From Aegilops tauschii subsp. strangulata (Eukaryota > Streptophyta > Magnoliopsida > Poales > Poaceae), in contig NC_053040.3 of assembly GCF_002575655.3 (NCBI RefSeq), forward strand, positions 152,397,148-152,461,147: a stretch of DNA of 64,000 nt, read 5' to 3'. The notes under the pieces were generated by a model. The model saw nothing but the letters and a program-made list of their open reading frames with translations. It was not told where the DNA came from and did not search any database. Each line of letters begins with the position of its first letter. Positions within the stretch are counted from its first letter, which is position 1. Position numbers and translations under genes: made by a program. Positions 31,498 through 42,708 of this stretch are shown piece by piece.

Positions 31498-34400
31498 AAC
31501 ACGGGAGGCCGCCGCCACTTGGGTCCCATGAAGGCCACCGCGGAGGCGACGCCGGCGTACACATCAGGTATCTTGCCGGATCCTTTTGTTGCGAGGATCT
31601 TCATCGACCCCGCATGGGCTCCACGGAAGAGGGGAATGTTAGGATGAACTCGAACTGGTGCCGGCCATGGCGAAGTAGTGGTCGGTGATGAACTCGAACC
31701 GGTGCCGGCCACCATCATCTTCGGCACCATCCAATGATATCATTTGGGCAGTGGGGAAGCGAGCCGTCCTTTGCGCTGAAGCACATACCTCCGGGGCTCC
31801 CGGCAGTCCGGTGATCGTGCTGCCGGACATGAGGAACACAAATCGATCGGCGGGCGACCATTTAGGCCAGGTATTATATACATGTGCTGTCCAGAACTAG
31901 CACCGCTTAGTTCATTTGAATGTAATGAAATCCATCATGTTTGTATGAAAATCCGGTATTTTATATGATTTTCGTCGTTGTTTATATGAAATATCAGTTT
32001 GTCTACGTGTTTGCGTGAATTTCGTCCAGTTGGTTGAGTTGCTGTCATAATGTGTGCGACTATGGTTGGATGGCGTAATTTGCGGGTCGCCGGTCGGTCT
32101 GCGGGCGGCTCGGGCGGCATTGTGGGACAAAAAACACAGCTCGTGCGAGCTCGTCTCCAACGTGCGCGCTGGAGGATGCATGACAGCATGAGCACCTGAG
32201 CCATCCCTCGTTCATCGGTGGCAAAGGCACCGGTGGACAAAAGGGTCGCCAATATTTTGGCTACCCCGGGCAAGATCCAAACAGCCCCTCCCAACAGATT
32301 CAAATCCCTCGTTTTCCGTGGAATTTTGCCATGTGTTGTTTTCATGGACTAGCAAGATGCCTGTGCATTGCACGGAACATCAAGATGCATTTTTTTACAA
32401 ACCCCCGCATGCATGCTAGGGATAATTAATGTTCTCCTTTGCTAGTACCACAAGGCAAACACCATTAATATTGCATCGATTAGTGTTAGTGGCCTTGTAT
32501 ATCTGCAAATTGTAATTTTGATAGTGGCCCCTTGTATATAAAAATGGAGGGAGAAAGATGAGAGATAAGGTGAGGAGGAGTGGGGCGTGGTGGTGACTGG
32601 TGGTCGGACTGGGCGGAGGCATGGGGATGGACGGCGCATTATGCTAGGTTTGGATCTCTCTCTCACACACACACGTAGGTGGTGGACGTGCACGAAGAGA
32701 AGAGGTGCACGCATGGTGCACGTACTCCCGTCTCTTTCCCAACCACACCCGCGTGGGTACACGGTGGAGCTCATTTCTGTACGAAAAAAGCAGCCCACGT
32801 GGTAATTTGGCACGTGTACTGGTTGTCCACTTGGTGAAGGGAGGATCGTCTACCACGGGTGAACAAACAAATTGCGACTTGACGCGTTATGTTAAATTAA
32901 AAAAAGAGGCAAACCATGTGGGGCCTACCTTAGAGGCAAGGCTCTATACACTGGAGTACTTTTGATGTGTCCCGTCAACTCGCAGAACGAGGAGAAGCTT
33001 GCTTAGTACGCCATCTCCCCCGCCCACGGGCGCGGTGGCTCGCAGGATGAGGTGAAGCTTGCTTACGAGTAGTAGTAGTAGTAGTACTACTACTACTACT
33101 GTACGCCTTTACGCCCGCTCCCTCGCCCACGCGCGCGGTGGCTCGCAGCACGAGGAGAAAATTTTACTACTCCCTCCGTTTACTCCTCGTCCCTACTATG
33201 TACTTTGGTTAGTACTCCCTCCATTTACTTATACAAGGCCACTATAAAAAAATACATTTTGCATCTATACAAGGCCACAAATAGTAATCGAGACAAAAGT
33301 TACTACTCCCTCCTTTCCAGTTTATGGCTCAATTTCAAAATCTCTCCAACCAAGGTAGACGGTGAGTGGTCGAATTAATTTCGTAGTTTGCACAAGTAAT
33401 TAGTACGCTCGTTTTTCTCAAGAAGTTATGTTTACCGAGGCATTAATTAGAATGAATGCATGAATGACCACTAAATTTCCATGAACTTGTACATGCATTG
33501 GTTAGTTTCCTCTTGACACTGCTTGCGTCGGGTGATCTAACGCACCTCGAAATCCAACATGTAATGGTACTACTACTAGTATAGTAGAATTGAGAATTAT
33601 CAAATGGAAAAACAAATGTTTTTTAGATGAGCCCTATAAACCCTAGTGGGTACATACTCCGTAAAAACAATTTTTTTCCAAAACTAAGTCGCTCCCTTTC
33701 ATGAATTCTGTAGTATACTCCTCCGTCGACGCTCCCTTTCATGAATTCTGTACTTCCTGTCGCCGACATGTGGGACATATAGCAACCGGGTCGACATGTC
33801 AAGCACCAAATAACATTGCAGAACAGCAGGGGGACGCACCCCACTCGTACCGGCCCAGTAGTAGTAATGAGCAATGAGACGTCAAATCACAATGCCGCAC
33901 CTTCCCAGACGGACGAAGCAACCATTATTTCACACTTCGGTTCGCCATCATCTCAAACCATGTAGTATTGCTTCTGCCTCAAGAGGGACACGCGCATCTC
34001 CTTGGTACATCATGACACGTGGGACCGCATGACAGGCCATGCTCCCCCGCCGATCGCTCGGTAAAATCACCTCATTTTTACTATACTTCCTCCGTATCGG
34101 TTTACTACATGGCATGCACGTCCTTCTAGGTTGAGAATTTAACTGGCTATATATGTGATGAACAGTACTCTAGCCTTTTAAAAAATGTATACTTTTGTAC
34201 AGTAGTACTATCGATGGATTGCACCATGGAGCAAAAATTGAAATTAAAAAAGGTGGTACATATAGAGAGCGCTCGTCGCCAAATTATGCATATAGTACTA
34301 TTAAAAAAGCTAGTACGTGCTTAATTGGGGTGCTAAATTCTATTAAAGAAATACTAGTAGTATGTACATACTGAAGAGTTAAAGTAACGAGAAGAAACAT

Positions 34401-34536
34401 AACATAGTTCTGCTGGGGGCTCAGCACAACACACCCCTCAAATTAAACTAAGCACACCTAAAATTAAACTATGCAACTAATCCGGTAGACACTGCATTAG
34501 AAGTTTAGAACCACCATGAGCAACGACACGGCCACC
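31498..34536. other. CACTA central spacer with MITE pieces and a trinucleotide repeat
   Basis: 31500-31900 continues GC-rich gene-like debris. At 32490-32557 is a Stowaway-like right end (GTGGCCCCTTGTATATAAAAATGGAGGGAG). At about 33224-33290 is a matching left end (CTCCCTCCATTTACTTATACAAGGCCAC). At 33066-33099 is (TAG)n followed by (TAC)n. Other CTCCCTCC-type ends occur near 33173 and 33307. I see no gene. Confidence 0.5.
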
Positions 34537-35256
34537 TTACTCGGAGTCCTCGTCCACGTCCTCGACTTCGTCCTTGTCCCTCTTCCTCTTGGCCGATACT
34601 TCTTTGCTTGAACCGCACACTTGGCTGTTGCTCTTCATCCAACCCTTGTAGATATTGAAACAAAGGTAGCCATCCATTGCAGCGTAGTGGATGTGGTCTA
34701 TATCTAGTACATTCCGTTGCCATGCATTACGATGAAACGTGTAATGAGGTTTCTCCAGTTTACGGTACGAAGGATGAACCATGGCTCCTGCCAGGGTCAG
34801 CATTGAAGACTGACGAGAGGGAACCAGCCGATTCTTCTGGAGGTCGAAGGGGTTGCCTACAACGAGGCCTATCCGACCCAGGACTTCTTTGTCGTTCTTA
34901 AAATCTACAGTAACAAATTTCACTATTTTGTCCTTGAGGAAGTTCATAAAATCCTGGCACTCAACGTCGGCATGGCATATGTGGTAGACCAAGCAAACGT
35001 TATGTACGCAAACCTGGATCACGGCGGGCTTCTTCCTCTCTTCGTCCTTTAGATCCTTCTCTCGTCCCAGGACTGTGGTGTACTCAACATCTAGCCCAGC
35101 GACCCACTCATCATCTGAGTTTTTGAACATGCGTCTAAAGCGAGAAAGGCATCCTTTCACCGTCGCGGAAGAACGGGTGTAGATGACGTCGAACTCATCG
35201 CCGGTGATGGTTCTAACCTTGTACTCACCGCCGATCGTGGAGATTTGGGACGCCAT
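34537..35256 (-). CDS. DEDDy-type 3'-5' exonuclease-like protein (WRN exonuclease-like), captured
   Basis: A single-exon ORF of 239 codons with no lesion. It has the three exonuclease motifs of the RNase H-like DnaQ/WRN fold: Exo I as LDVEYT (Asp-x-Glu, about residue 55), Exo II around VTVDFKNDKEVLGRIGL (Asp in NDKEVL, about residue 120), and Exo III as YAAMDGYLCFNIY (Tyr-x3-Asp, about residue 194). The tail is basic then acidic (SAKRKRDKDEVEDVDEDSE), a possible nuclear signal. Small proteins of this type are numerous in grasses. This one lies inside the CACTA between MITE debris and an inverted repeat, so it is probably a captured gene copy. Whether it is expressed cannot be told. Its open frame contrasts with the broken genes around it. 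Confidence 0.75.
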   Translation of the reverse strand: MASQISTIGGEYKVRTITGDEFDVIYTRSSATVKGCLSRFRRMFKNSDDEWVAGLDVEYTTVLGREKDLKDEERKKPAVIQVCVHNVCLVYHICHADVECQDFMNFLKDKIVKFVTVDFKNDKEVLGRIGLVVGNPFDLQKNRLVPSRQSSMLTLAGAMVHPSYRKLEKPHYTFHRNAWQRNVLDIDHIHYAAMDGYLCFNIYKGWMKSNSQVCGSSKEVSAKRKRDKDEVEDVDEDSE

Positions 35257-35406
35257 GGATTTGGGAGGAGGGTTAGGATTAGTGGAACTGCCGTAATGTG
35301 AATGGACGGGACGACTAGGAGCGAACCGCCGTAGTATTGAAGGACGTGCGGGGACGAGTAGGAGCGAACTGCCAGCGTGCGAACGGCAGGGTAGTGGCTT
35401 TCCATT

Positions 35407-35583
35407 CTACCATGATACGGGCTTCCGAGAGCCCTTGGATCTGAGATCGAACGGTTGCATGGCATGATTCTAGACCTATGGGTGAATATCCTATCCTGGA
35501 GGGTTATTCTGCAAATTTTCAGCAACTTAGCATGCGACCGTTTGATCTCAGATCCAAGGGCTGCCAGCAGCCCGTATCATGGT
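35407..35583. repeat. Inverted repeat flanking the 5' side of the exonuclease ORF
   Basis: The left arm starts ACCATGATACGGGCT (from about 35409) and continues CCCTTGGATCTGAGATCGAACG. The right arm (about 35527-35583) holds its imperfect reverse complement and ends AGCCCGTATCATGGT. The arms are about 60 bp around a spacer of about 60 bp. I see no target duplication, so it is a foldback or a decayed MITE. Confidence 0.75.
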
Positions 35584-35768
35584 CGCGCCTACCACGACCG
35601 TCGCGTCGCTCGCGCGGTCACGCCCTTGGAGATTTAACACGGTGCGTTAGGCTATCTGATGTTGGCATGTCATACATAGTCATCACTTAGTCACTCATAC
35701 TACAACAAGGTTGGCTATAAGGTTGGCTATAAGTGTATTTTTTACTCCTCTCTATCTCTTTCTTCGTA

Positions 35769-35850
35769 CTCCCTCCGTCCACATAATATAAGAATGTTTT
35801 TGACACTAGTGTAGTGCCAAAAACGTTCTTATATTATGGGACACAGGGAG
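35769..35850. mobile_element. Stowaway MITE (Athos-like)
   Basis: 82 bp, starting CTCCCTCCGTCCACATAATA and ending with the near-perfect reverse complement (TTATGGGACACAGGGAG), flanked by TA on both sides (35767-35768, 35851-35852). The TA target and CTCCCTCC ends are the Tc1/Mariner Stowaway signature. Length and sequence resemble the wheat Athos family. Confidence 0.9.
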
Positions 35851-36459
35851 TACTAGTATTTATTGCATTTGCCAAGGAGTGACCTCTTCCAATGAAATGG
35901 TGTTGCGAAGTTTGCTTCATTTAATTAGCTATAGACTCAAAATTGTCTTTTCACCTAGGTACACGCGCTTAGCACCGTTTCTTCCTTGGGTCACCAAACT
36001 AGTCTCTCTCTTCTTGATTAACTTGCCACATCAGACTTTATGCCAATGTGGCAAGCTTAAGCACCTGTAGGAGCAAGTAAAAGTAAGTACAATAGTGCGC
36101 TTTACATGGCATTTTTGCATATGTGGAGGAAAGAGAGGCAAGGAAAAAGTGGAGAAGTGGGCTCTCATGCAAGAGCCAGCCTCTACTACATCGTGGAGCA
36201 TTGGGAGAGGCACCTGTATGGAGGTGGTCAGGAATCGGGAGACTCACGCCGGTTGTAGCGCTGCAGTTAAAATGATAATGGCAAGTCAAATCACGGGGCC
36301 CCACCTGTCCAGCAGTAACTCGCTGTCAAATCACACAGCCCTACGTTTGCGGCAGCCTACTCCCTCGTCTTCTCGCGTCTCTGTCGAACCGACTAGGCGG
36401 AACTGCCTCGCCTACCACGCAGGAAAAGCCCCGCCCTCGACTTTTAAATACAACTACAT

Positions 36460-36600
36460 CTGCTTAAGAATCCAATGATATACTTTTTGTGACATAGTAA
36501 CTCATATTTAGTTAGTCAAATGGATGACCTAGAACTACGTGCAGGCCCTATAAACCGAGACGCCTAAAAATAAAAAAACCGAGACGGAGAGGGTAGTTCA
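36460..36600. repeat. Decayed Stowaway-type MITE interior
   Basis: CTTTTTGTGACATAGTAACTC and CGTGCAGGCCCTATAAACCG match the usual interior and 3' part of a longer Stowaway family. The ends are not intact. Confidence 0.45.
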
Positions 36601-38478
36601 GCACGTATCTTTTTAGATCAATATAGTCGGGATTCACCAAGGCGCAAAACCAAGTGGTAGGCTGCTCCTGTCGTGTTGGCGTAGCAACTCAAGCAGGGTC
36701 AGTTCGCACACGAAATGGCGACACACTTAACAGGACCCCTTTGGCCGACATGTGGCTCATCCACCGTCTTGTTCCACGTGCGATGCACCAAATTACAGTT
36801 CGGAGCAGCGGTTGGAATTGGAGGCACCCCGGTCCTAGCGCCGCAGTAGTAGAAAATGAGCGATGACGGTCAAATCACAAAGACCCACCTTTCCCGCATT
36901 AAGCTGGACGGACGAAGCAACCATCATTTCACTCTAGGGCGCAAGAGCATAAAGAAAAGAGAAAACAATGATGCGTGCGGCAGCTACCTAGGGCACCCTA
37001 GGGTAGGGATCTCCACTACAGATCCTTTTTTTTGAAAGCGCCTCCACTACAAATCGGCTTCTCCCTCGTCCTCTTGAAGAAAACCGATAATGAGTGCGGC
37101 GGTAGGGTTTGTAGGAGTACTACAGCGTGCAGGGCCACGTCGTAGTAAACGGGTTCGAGTCGACGCCTTAAATATGTGTGGGCCGCTTGGTTTTACGGGA
37201 ACGAGGCAGGATTTTGGGTTCGGGGACCGGTGGAGATATAGTACGTACAAAAAATTGTGGACGTAGGTTCGACCGAAAGGCAATGATGCATGGGCCCTGC
37301 ATTTTGATATACCCGGGGCCGCGTGAAATTTGCTACTCTACTCAAAACTAGTAAGGTACACATGTATTGAACGGATGAGATTTCGAAACCAAATTATGAA
37401 TAAATACACACTATAGCATGTAAAGCTTTGAGTCATATATGCATGATGTAGATGTTCGTTTAGTTCTTATAGTTCATCTCATTCAAAAACAATTAGTTTC
37501 ATAAAAATGTTAAGATTCATGGGGTTGTGCATTGTAAATCATAAAGTAAAAAACAAATAATGGCAATTCATTTAGAAAAAATAATCAATTATGATACAGA
37601 AGATTCTAGAACAAAGGAGAAGTGCTTGTGTTTTGAGGTTTGTGCATTATGCTTAAGTTCAACCATGGAGTCTTCTTAATTGTACATGTGGCAGATCTGG
37701 TGGAATGTTGATGATATCCAACGGCCAGTAGTGCTCGGCTTTGCCTATCTCTGCACTGTCGGGTTAGCTTCATCCAGCGACCATCTTTCAAAGTTATTGG
37801 CACACTATATAGTTCTTGTGCCATAGTTGCATGTTTTGGAAAAAAGCTACTAGTGGGTTGTACTATCTATTTAGGAATAGAAGATGTATACATGGAAGTT
37901 GTAGGGAAAGAGATGACATGGAGCATCTCAATTCCTATGAGTAGGGATTGGAAAAGAGATGTCATTTGGTTCACATCATAGGAACTTTTCTATTGAATCT
38001 AGAGATGACATGTATCTCAATTCCTATGAGGAGGGTTTAGAAAAGAGATGTAATTTGGTTCATATCATAGGAACTTTTCTATTGAATATACGCTAATGTT
38101 TATTTTCCTTTGAAATTAAGGGAGTATAGGAATCCATTCATATGAACCAAGTGTCTCTAAAGCTATAGAAATGACATCATGTTTATTTCCTTTGAAATGT
38201 GGAGTATATGAATCTATTCCTATGAACCAATTGGCTCTAAAGGAAAAAATCCTATAAAAATCATATCATATAGAGTTCCTATGATATTCCTCGACACTAA
38301 AGGATGCTTGAAATTGTTGCGGGTGATACGATGGTCTTTCTTTGTAGACTCCTCACCCATCTTTATAGTTACCTCTCGAAGATGAATGAAATGATATATA
38401 CATGGTATTCTACATGTGCAATTTGTTACACGAAAACTCGGTAAAAGTTTGCGAGGTTCGAATTTTCAATAAAGCTAT
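36601..38478. repeat. CACTA spacer with a 92-bp tandem duplication
   Basis: No convincing gene; a minus-strand frame at 37606-37824 (MAQELYSVPITLKDG) has no domain I know. Two tandem copies of about 92 bp start at 37911 and 38003 (AGATGACATG ... TCATAGGAACTTTTCTATTGAAT), with related sequence continuing to about 38310. Confidence 0.6.
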
Positions 38479-41000
38479 ATGCACTGCATTTCGGAACGGA
38501 GGGAGCATACGGCAGTTGCTAACACTCACGTGGAAGATTTGTGTGTAGGAGGAGTGGCTGTTCTGTTAAATGACATGGCAAAACTGACACTGTCGGATGC
38601 CGATCTAACGGTTCTTATGGCGTTCGTCAGGAAAAGGCTTGTGGCGAACGTTTGTCAGATAATGATTTACGGACACATGCATTGCATTGATATGTGCCCC
38701 CCTCTCTCTCACGCACACTCACCCTCACGAGTCAGGACTCTCCCGAGTCCTCTCGCAGACTCGCACGTCGCACCCACCGTCTATCTGCAGGTAGACGTCA
38801 CGCACATATGTGCTCTTCACACCCTACCCTCAGAACTTCTAAAAAACGAAAGACGGCGTGCAGATTTTATTTTAGCTCACACGTCACACACTTATACTAT
38901 TACTCTTGCGGCGAATGTTCTTTGGGCATAGTATATTGTACTCTCACGAAGAGAAGCGGTGCACGCACGCACTAGTTCTCTCACACCCACTCGCGGGTAG
39001 ACGTAGGAGCGCGTTTTTTTGAAGCTGGTACAACAAAATCACTCCACTATATATAAAAGCAGGAGCCTTAGCGCTTGCTTTACTAGGGTTCCTCTCATTC
39101 ACGCTCTCATGCTCTCCAGATCTAAGCAACACATAGGTGGCCACACTCTCTCTCAACTCACGGCTGGTCACAAATCCGGCCAGACAACCTCGACCAGGGC
39201 AGGGGTGTAGGTGCATCGTTCACGCTATCGTCGGCGGCCAGGGAGGAGACCAACGGTTGCCCGCGCGTCCCGATCAGCGGCCGTGCCGTTCTCTCCGAGA
39301 GAGCGCCGGCTCGGGAGGGCCTCCGACCCCTTCTTCCTCCCTGCGGTATTGTGGCCAAGATGCAGCTTCCCGACGCCGTCTTTGCCACATGCCGACGACC
39401 CTCAGGTATATATTCCTTCGAAACCTGCCTTGCTCTACTGCCCCAGCTCCCTTCATGTGGATCCTTTTCTACTTCCGTCCGCTGTTCCAAAGCCACCTAG
39501 ACTTCTACTATTATTAGAAGTAAAGCTAGTTCATACAGTCGACTCAAGGCGTTGGTTCAAACAGGGAAGAAAGTGGGAAAGCTGTAGTATGAATCTAGGA
39601 CTTGGTTCTAAGAGGAAATGGGGGAAAGTAGTAATATCTGTCACTGTTTAAATAACCGTATTTCGTATTTGCGCAAACAGGGATGTCTGTCTCCATATCG
39701 TTTCGGGATGTCTGTCTCCGTATCGTTTCTATCCGCGCAATCAAAAGCACACACCTCAATTTTAGTACAACTGCGCAAAATGGGATGGCTATCCCTCGTT
39801 GCCGTCGTCTAACCTCCCGTCTTCAAGGTATCCCTACATTGGCAGTAACTAAGGTAGAGTGACCAACGCAATCTAAAAGAAGCTGATTCGTACGTTTTAC
39901 TTCCTGATTGCAGTGCAGGGACGAGCGAAAACAACTGCATCCTAGTCCGGAATGCACTTTCTACCAGTTCATCCATGGACCGAGGACTAGCTGGCACGGC
40001 TGCAAGACGGTTTTTTGGACAGGTGCGCGGACAAGAGGCATTGTGGTCTGCTTATTTCTGCAAATAGCGGCGCTTAAATTTAGTGGAATGCACAAGCATT
40101 TCAGTTGGTCAGTACACTGCATGGTTCAGTTCAGCATTCCAGCTGAGACCACAATTATAATTGGTTATTCTGGAATGAGAGAACCTAACCCTGGATGGTG
40201 GCAACAAGAAAAAACCAGAGTGAACTCCAGGAAATTTAAGCCTGCCGGGAGGCCCTTTGCTCAGAGAAGCCTTGCTTGTTTTTTCCTGATTTGTAAACCT
40301 TCTCACAACTTTGTCTTTTGCTGTGAACTAGTATATGTTTGTTATGTTCTATGAATCGTTGAGATGTATAAAATTTCTTAACTTATGATTTTCAAGTTTT
40401 TTATGAAGACGAGTTTAATGTGAGTGTTCCACATGAGCGCTGGACTAGCGTGTGAGCGTTTGGAATTTATTACATTGTGGCCTCAATTAACTGCATGAAC
40501 CAATGTAACAAGATACATAGTTGCTTATATGTCAGACAACAGATTGTTGATTGTTAGCTGGTCGATAGCCTAGTGTTGAAGCGAGCTGAGCCAATGTGCC
40601 GTGTTTTGCACAACTGCTTACAAGTGGGGTAGCACCAACAGTGTTTACAAGTACTTATGTATACGCCGGCTCACGGTTCTCGAACGAGTGCTCTATTTCA
40701 TCAAAACACACACTGCTCGTATGATAAACCATGACAACTTATGTCTTACCATGCCATATTCATGAAAAAACTAGTGAGGACGCATATGTTTCGGCAACAA
40801 TTACGATGGTTCTCACATGATTCACGGGCACACAAAAGTAGCAGCAGTTCCCATAGACGGATTCAAACAGAGTACTAGCCATAGAGGGGTCGATAACAGG
40901 CAAGGTTCAGATAATTAGACACAATCCAAACTACTATTAAACACTAGCTGGGGCAACTATTTCATGCCTCGATCTAATTTGGGCTGGACACAAGACGGAC
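38479..41000. other. CACTA spacer with promoter-like and transcript-like stretches
   Basis: A TATA-like CTATATATAAAAG at about 39045 is followed by CT-rich leader-like and GC-rich sequence to about 39400. Near 40200-40380 is sequence resembling a 3' end (CTTGTTTTTTCCTGATTTGTAAACC, then a T-rich region). No continuous coding frame links them. This may be a captured gene reduced to its leader and tail, or a non-coding transcript. Confidence 0.35.
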
Positions 41001-41078
41001 CTTGCCATGAACATCATCGAGGACGTCCCGCAGCAGCTCAATCCTGTGAAACTTCATGAAGACAACCTCGTGGCCTTG

Positions 41079-41832
41079 TCACTGATAAACTTGTTTGTGG
41101 AGGCATGCCACATCATCTTCCTGCATAAGCTTGACAAGAACAGTATGCCTCACAAACAAAGGAGTAGCTTTGAACTTCTTGTGCTTCAGTACAACCTGGA
41201 CAACACGCCTGACAACAGTGAGGCTGGAATACAACTCTTCATTGGTATAACCGCAAATGGCTTCCAGGATCCAACAGCCTAAGAACTCTGTTTTCCCAGT
41301 GCATATATTCAGGTCGTCCGCCTCATAGCGAGTGACATGTACAACCACACAATCCTTGTCTGCATCAGGGCTCTAATTGAAACAGACACAAATTCTGAAT
41401 TACTTTTTAGTATAAGAAACACAAGTTATTTAAACCACTATGTATAGCATCGCATCAAAGCTAATAAAATTTTGCATTATTAATCACCACATACTTCCTT
41501 TTCTAAAAAAATCACCACATACTTAGATGAAAAACCACAATCGAGATCGGCAAAGAAGGAAATCACCTTGGGCAGCTCAGCGGTGGGGGGGGGACACATC
41601 CTCGAAGGGGGAAAACTGCTCCTGCAGTGCCACGGGGGCTGTAACCTCAAACGGGGTGTTGACCATCTCAGTAGTGGCCGTGAGCGTATCTGGGGTCGTC
41701 TCGGTGGTTGCCTCCATCTTCTTGGAGCTCTCTGTCTCGTGGGGATCAGCCTCCCGCGTCTGCTCCAATATTGGCAGATCTTTGCTTGGTTCTCCTTGGT
41801 CCATCATGAAACTGACGAATACTAGGAGACCA
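41079..41832 (-). pseudogene. Captured spliced gene fragment, unknown function
   Basis: On the minus strand, an exon starts at 41832 after a TTTCAG acceptor and encodes an acidic Ser/Thr/Glu-rich segment (MMDQGEPSKDLPILEQT). It ends at 41567 before a GTGATT donor. After a 194-bp intron the next exon starts at 41372 (SPDADKDCVVVHVTRYEADD) and runs to a stop at 41079. Both junctions are phase 0. A run of nine G on the plus strand (41585-41593) puts the first exon out of frame just before the donor; with eight, the frame would run cleanly into exon 2. Upstream, a further exon-like block ends at a GTAAGC donor near 41951. The family is not recognised. It lies head to head with the F-box pseudogene. 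Confidence 0.5.
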
Positions 41833-42708
41833 CTGAAAGGAAAACACAATCGCAATGACAATGAAACAAAAAAGAGAGTGAGGATCGGTTACTGCTTTGC
41901 AAAAGTTTTTTTTTCTCTGAATGAAAATATACCAACATCACGGATCCGCTTACCTTCCCTTCGTTCAGAGAGAAGAACAGTGGCAGATGCGAGTGTTTCC
42001 TTTCTTGAAGATGGTGAGGGAGAAGGGGATTCAACAAAGAGTGAAATGATGGTTGCTTCGTCCGTCAAACTTAGACTGCGGGGAGGTGGGGCTTTGTGAT
42101 ACGACGGCTCGTTACTGCCGCGCTACGACCGGGGTGACTCTCCGCCTACATACTGTCTTCTAATTTGGTGGATGGCATTTGGGCCCGCGCGCTGCCTGGC
42201 CCGCATGTCGGTGAACAAAAGTATAACGGCATTCAGTAGAGGGAGACGTTTCAATGACCTAGGAGGAGCTAGAAGCGGTAGAGTGTCTCCACTGTACTAG
42301 TAGTAATTGTTTTTCTGGGTAGCTGTAGAGTGTCTCCACTATACTAGTAGTAATTGTTTCTCTGGGCCCAAGACAAAGCAGCCCATCCACACTAGTAAAT
42401 AGTAAAATCAATTCAAAAGCCCATATATTTACTGAATGAGAGGCGCTACCCACACCCAGCACACCGCCCCCTCCCCCAAAAAAACCTGGGTGCTCTTCTT
42501 CCTCCTCGCTCCCACCCACCTCACGTCAACTCGCTCCACTCGTACCCCAAATTCCTTACCTCACTCCTACAGAAAACCCCAGCTCCCCTTCTTCCTCACT
42601 CCTACAGAAACCCCCCAGCTCCCCTTCTTCTTCGCTCGCACTACAACTAGGCTCGTCATTCGTTACTCTGCTCAAATCCGTGAGCGCGATGCGACACCCT
42701 CGAGGAAA

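Noticed and set aside
37606..37824. Minus-strand 72-aa ORF as a gene
   Set aside because: No recognisable domain or splice partners in repetitive CACTA spacer; kept only as a note in the region entry.
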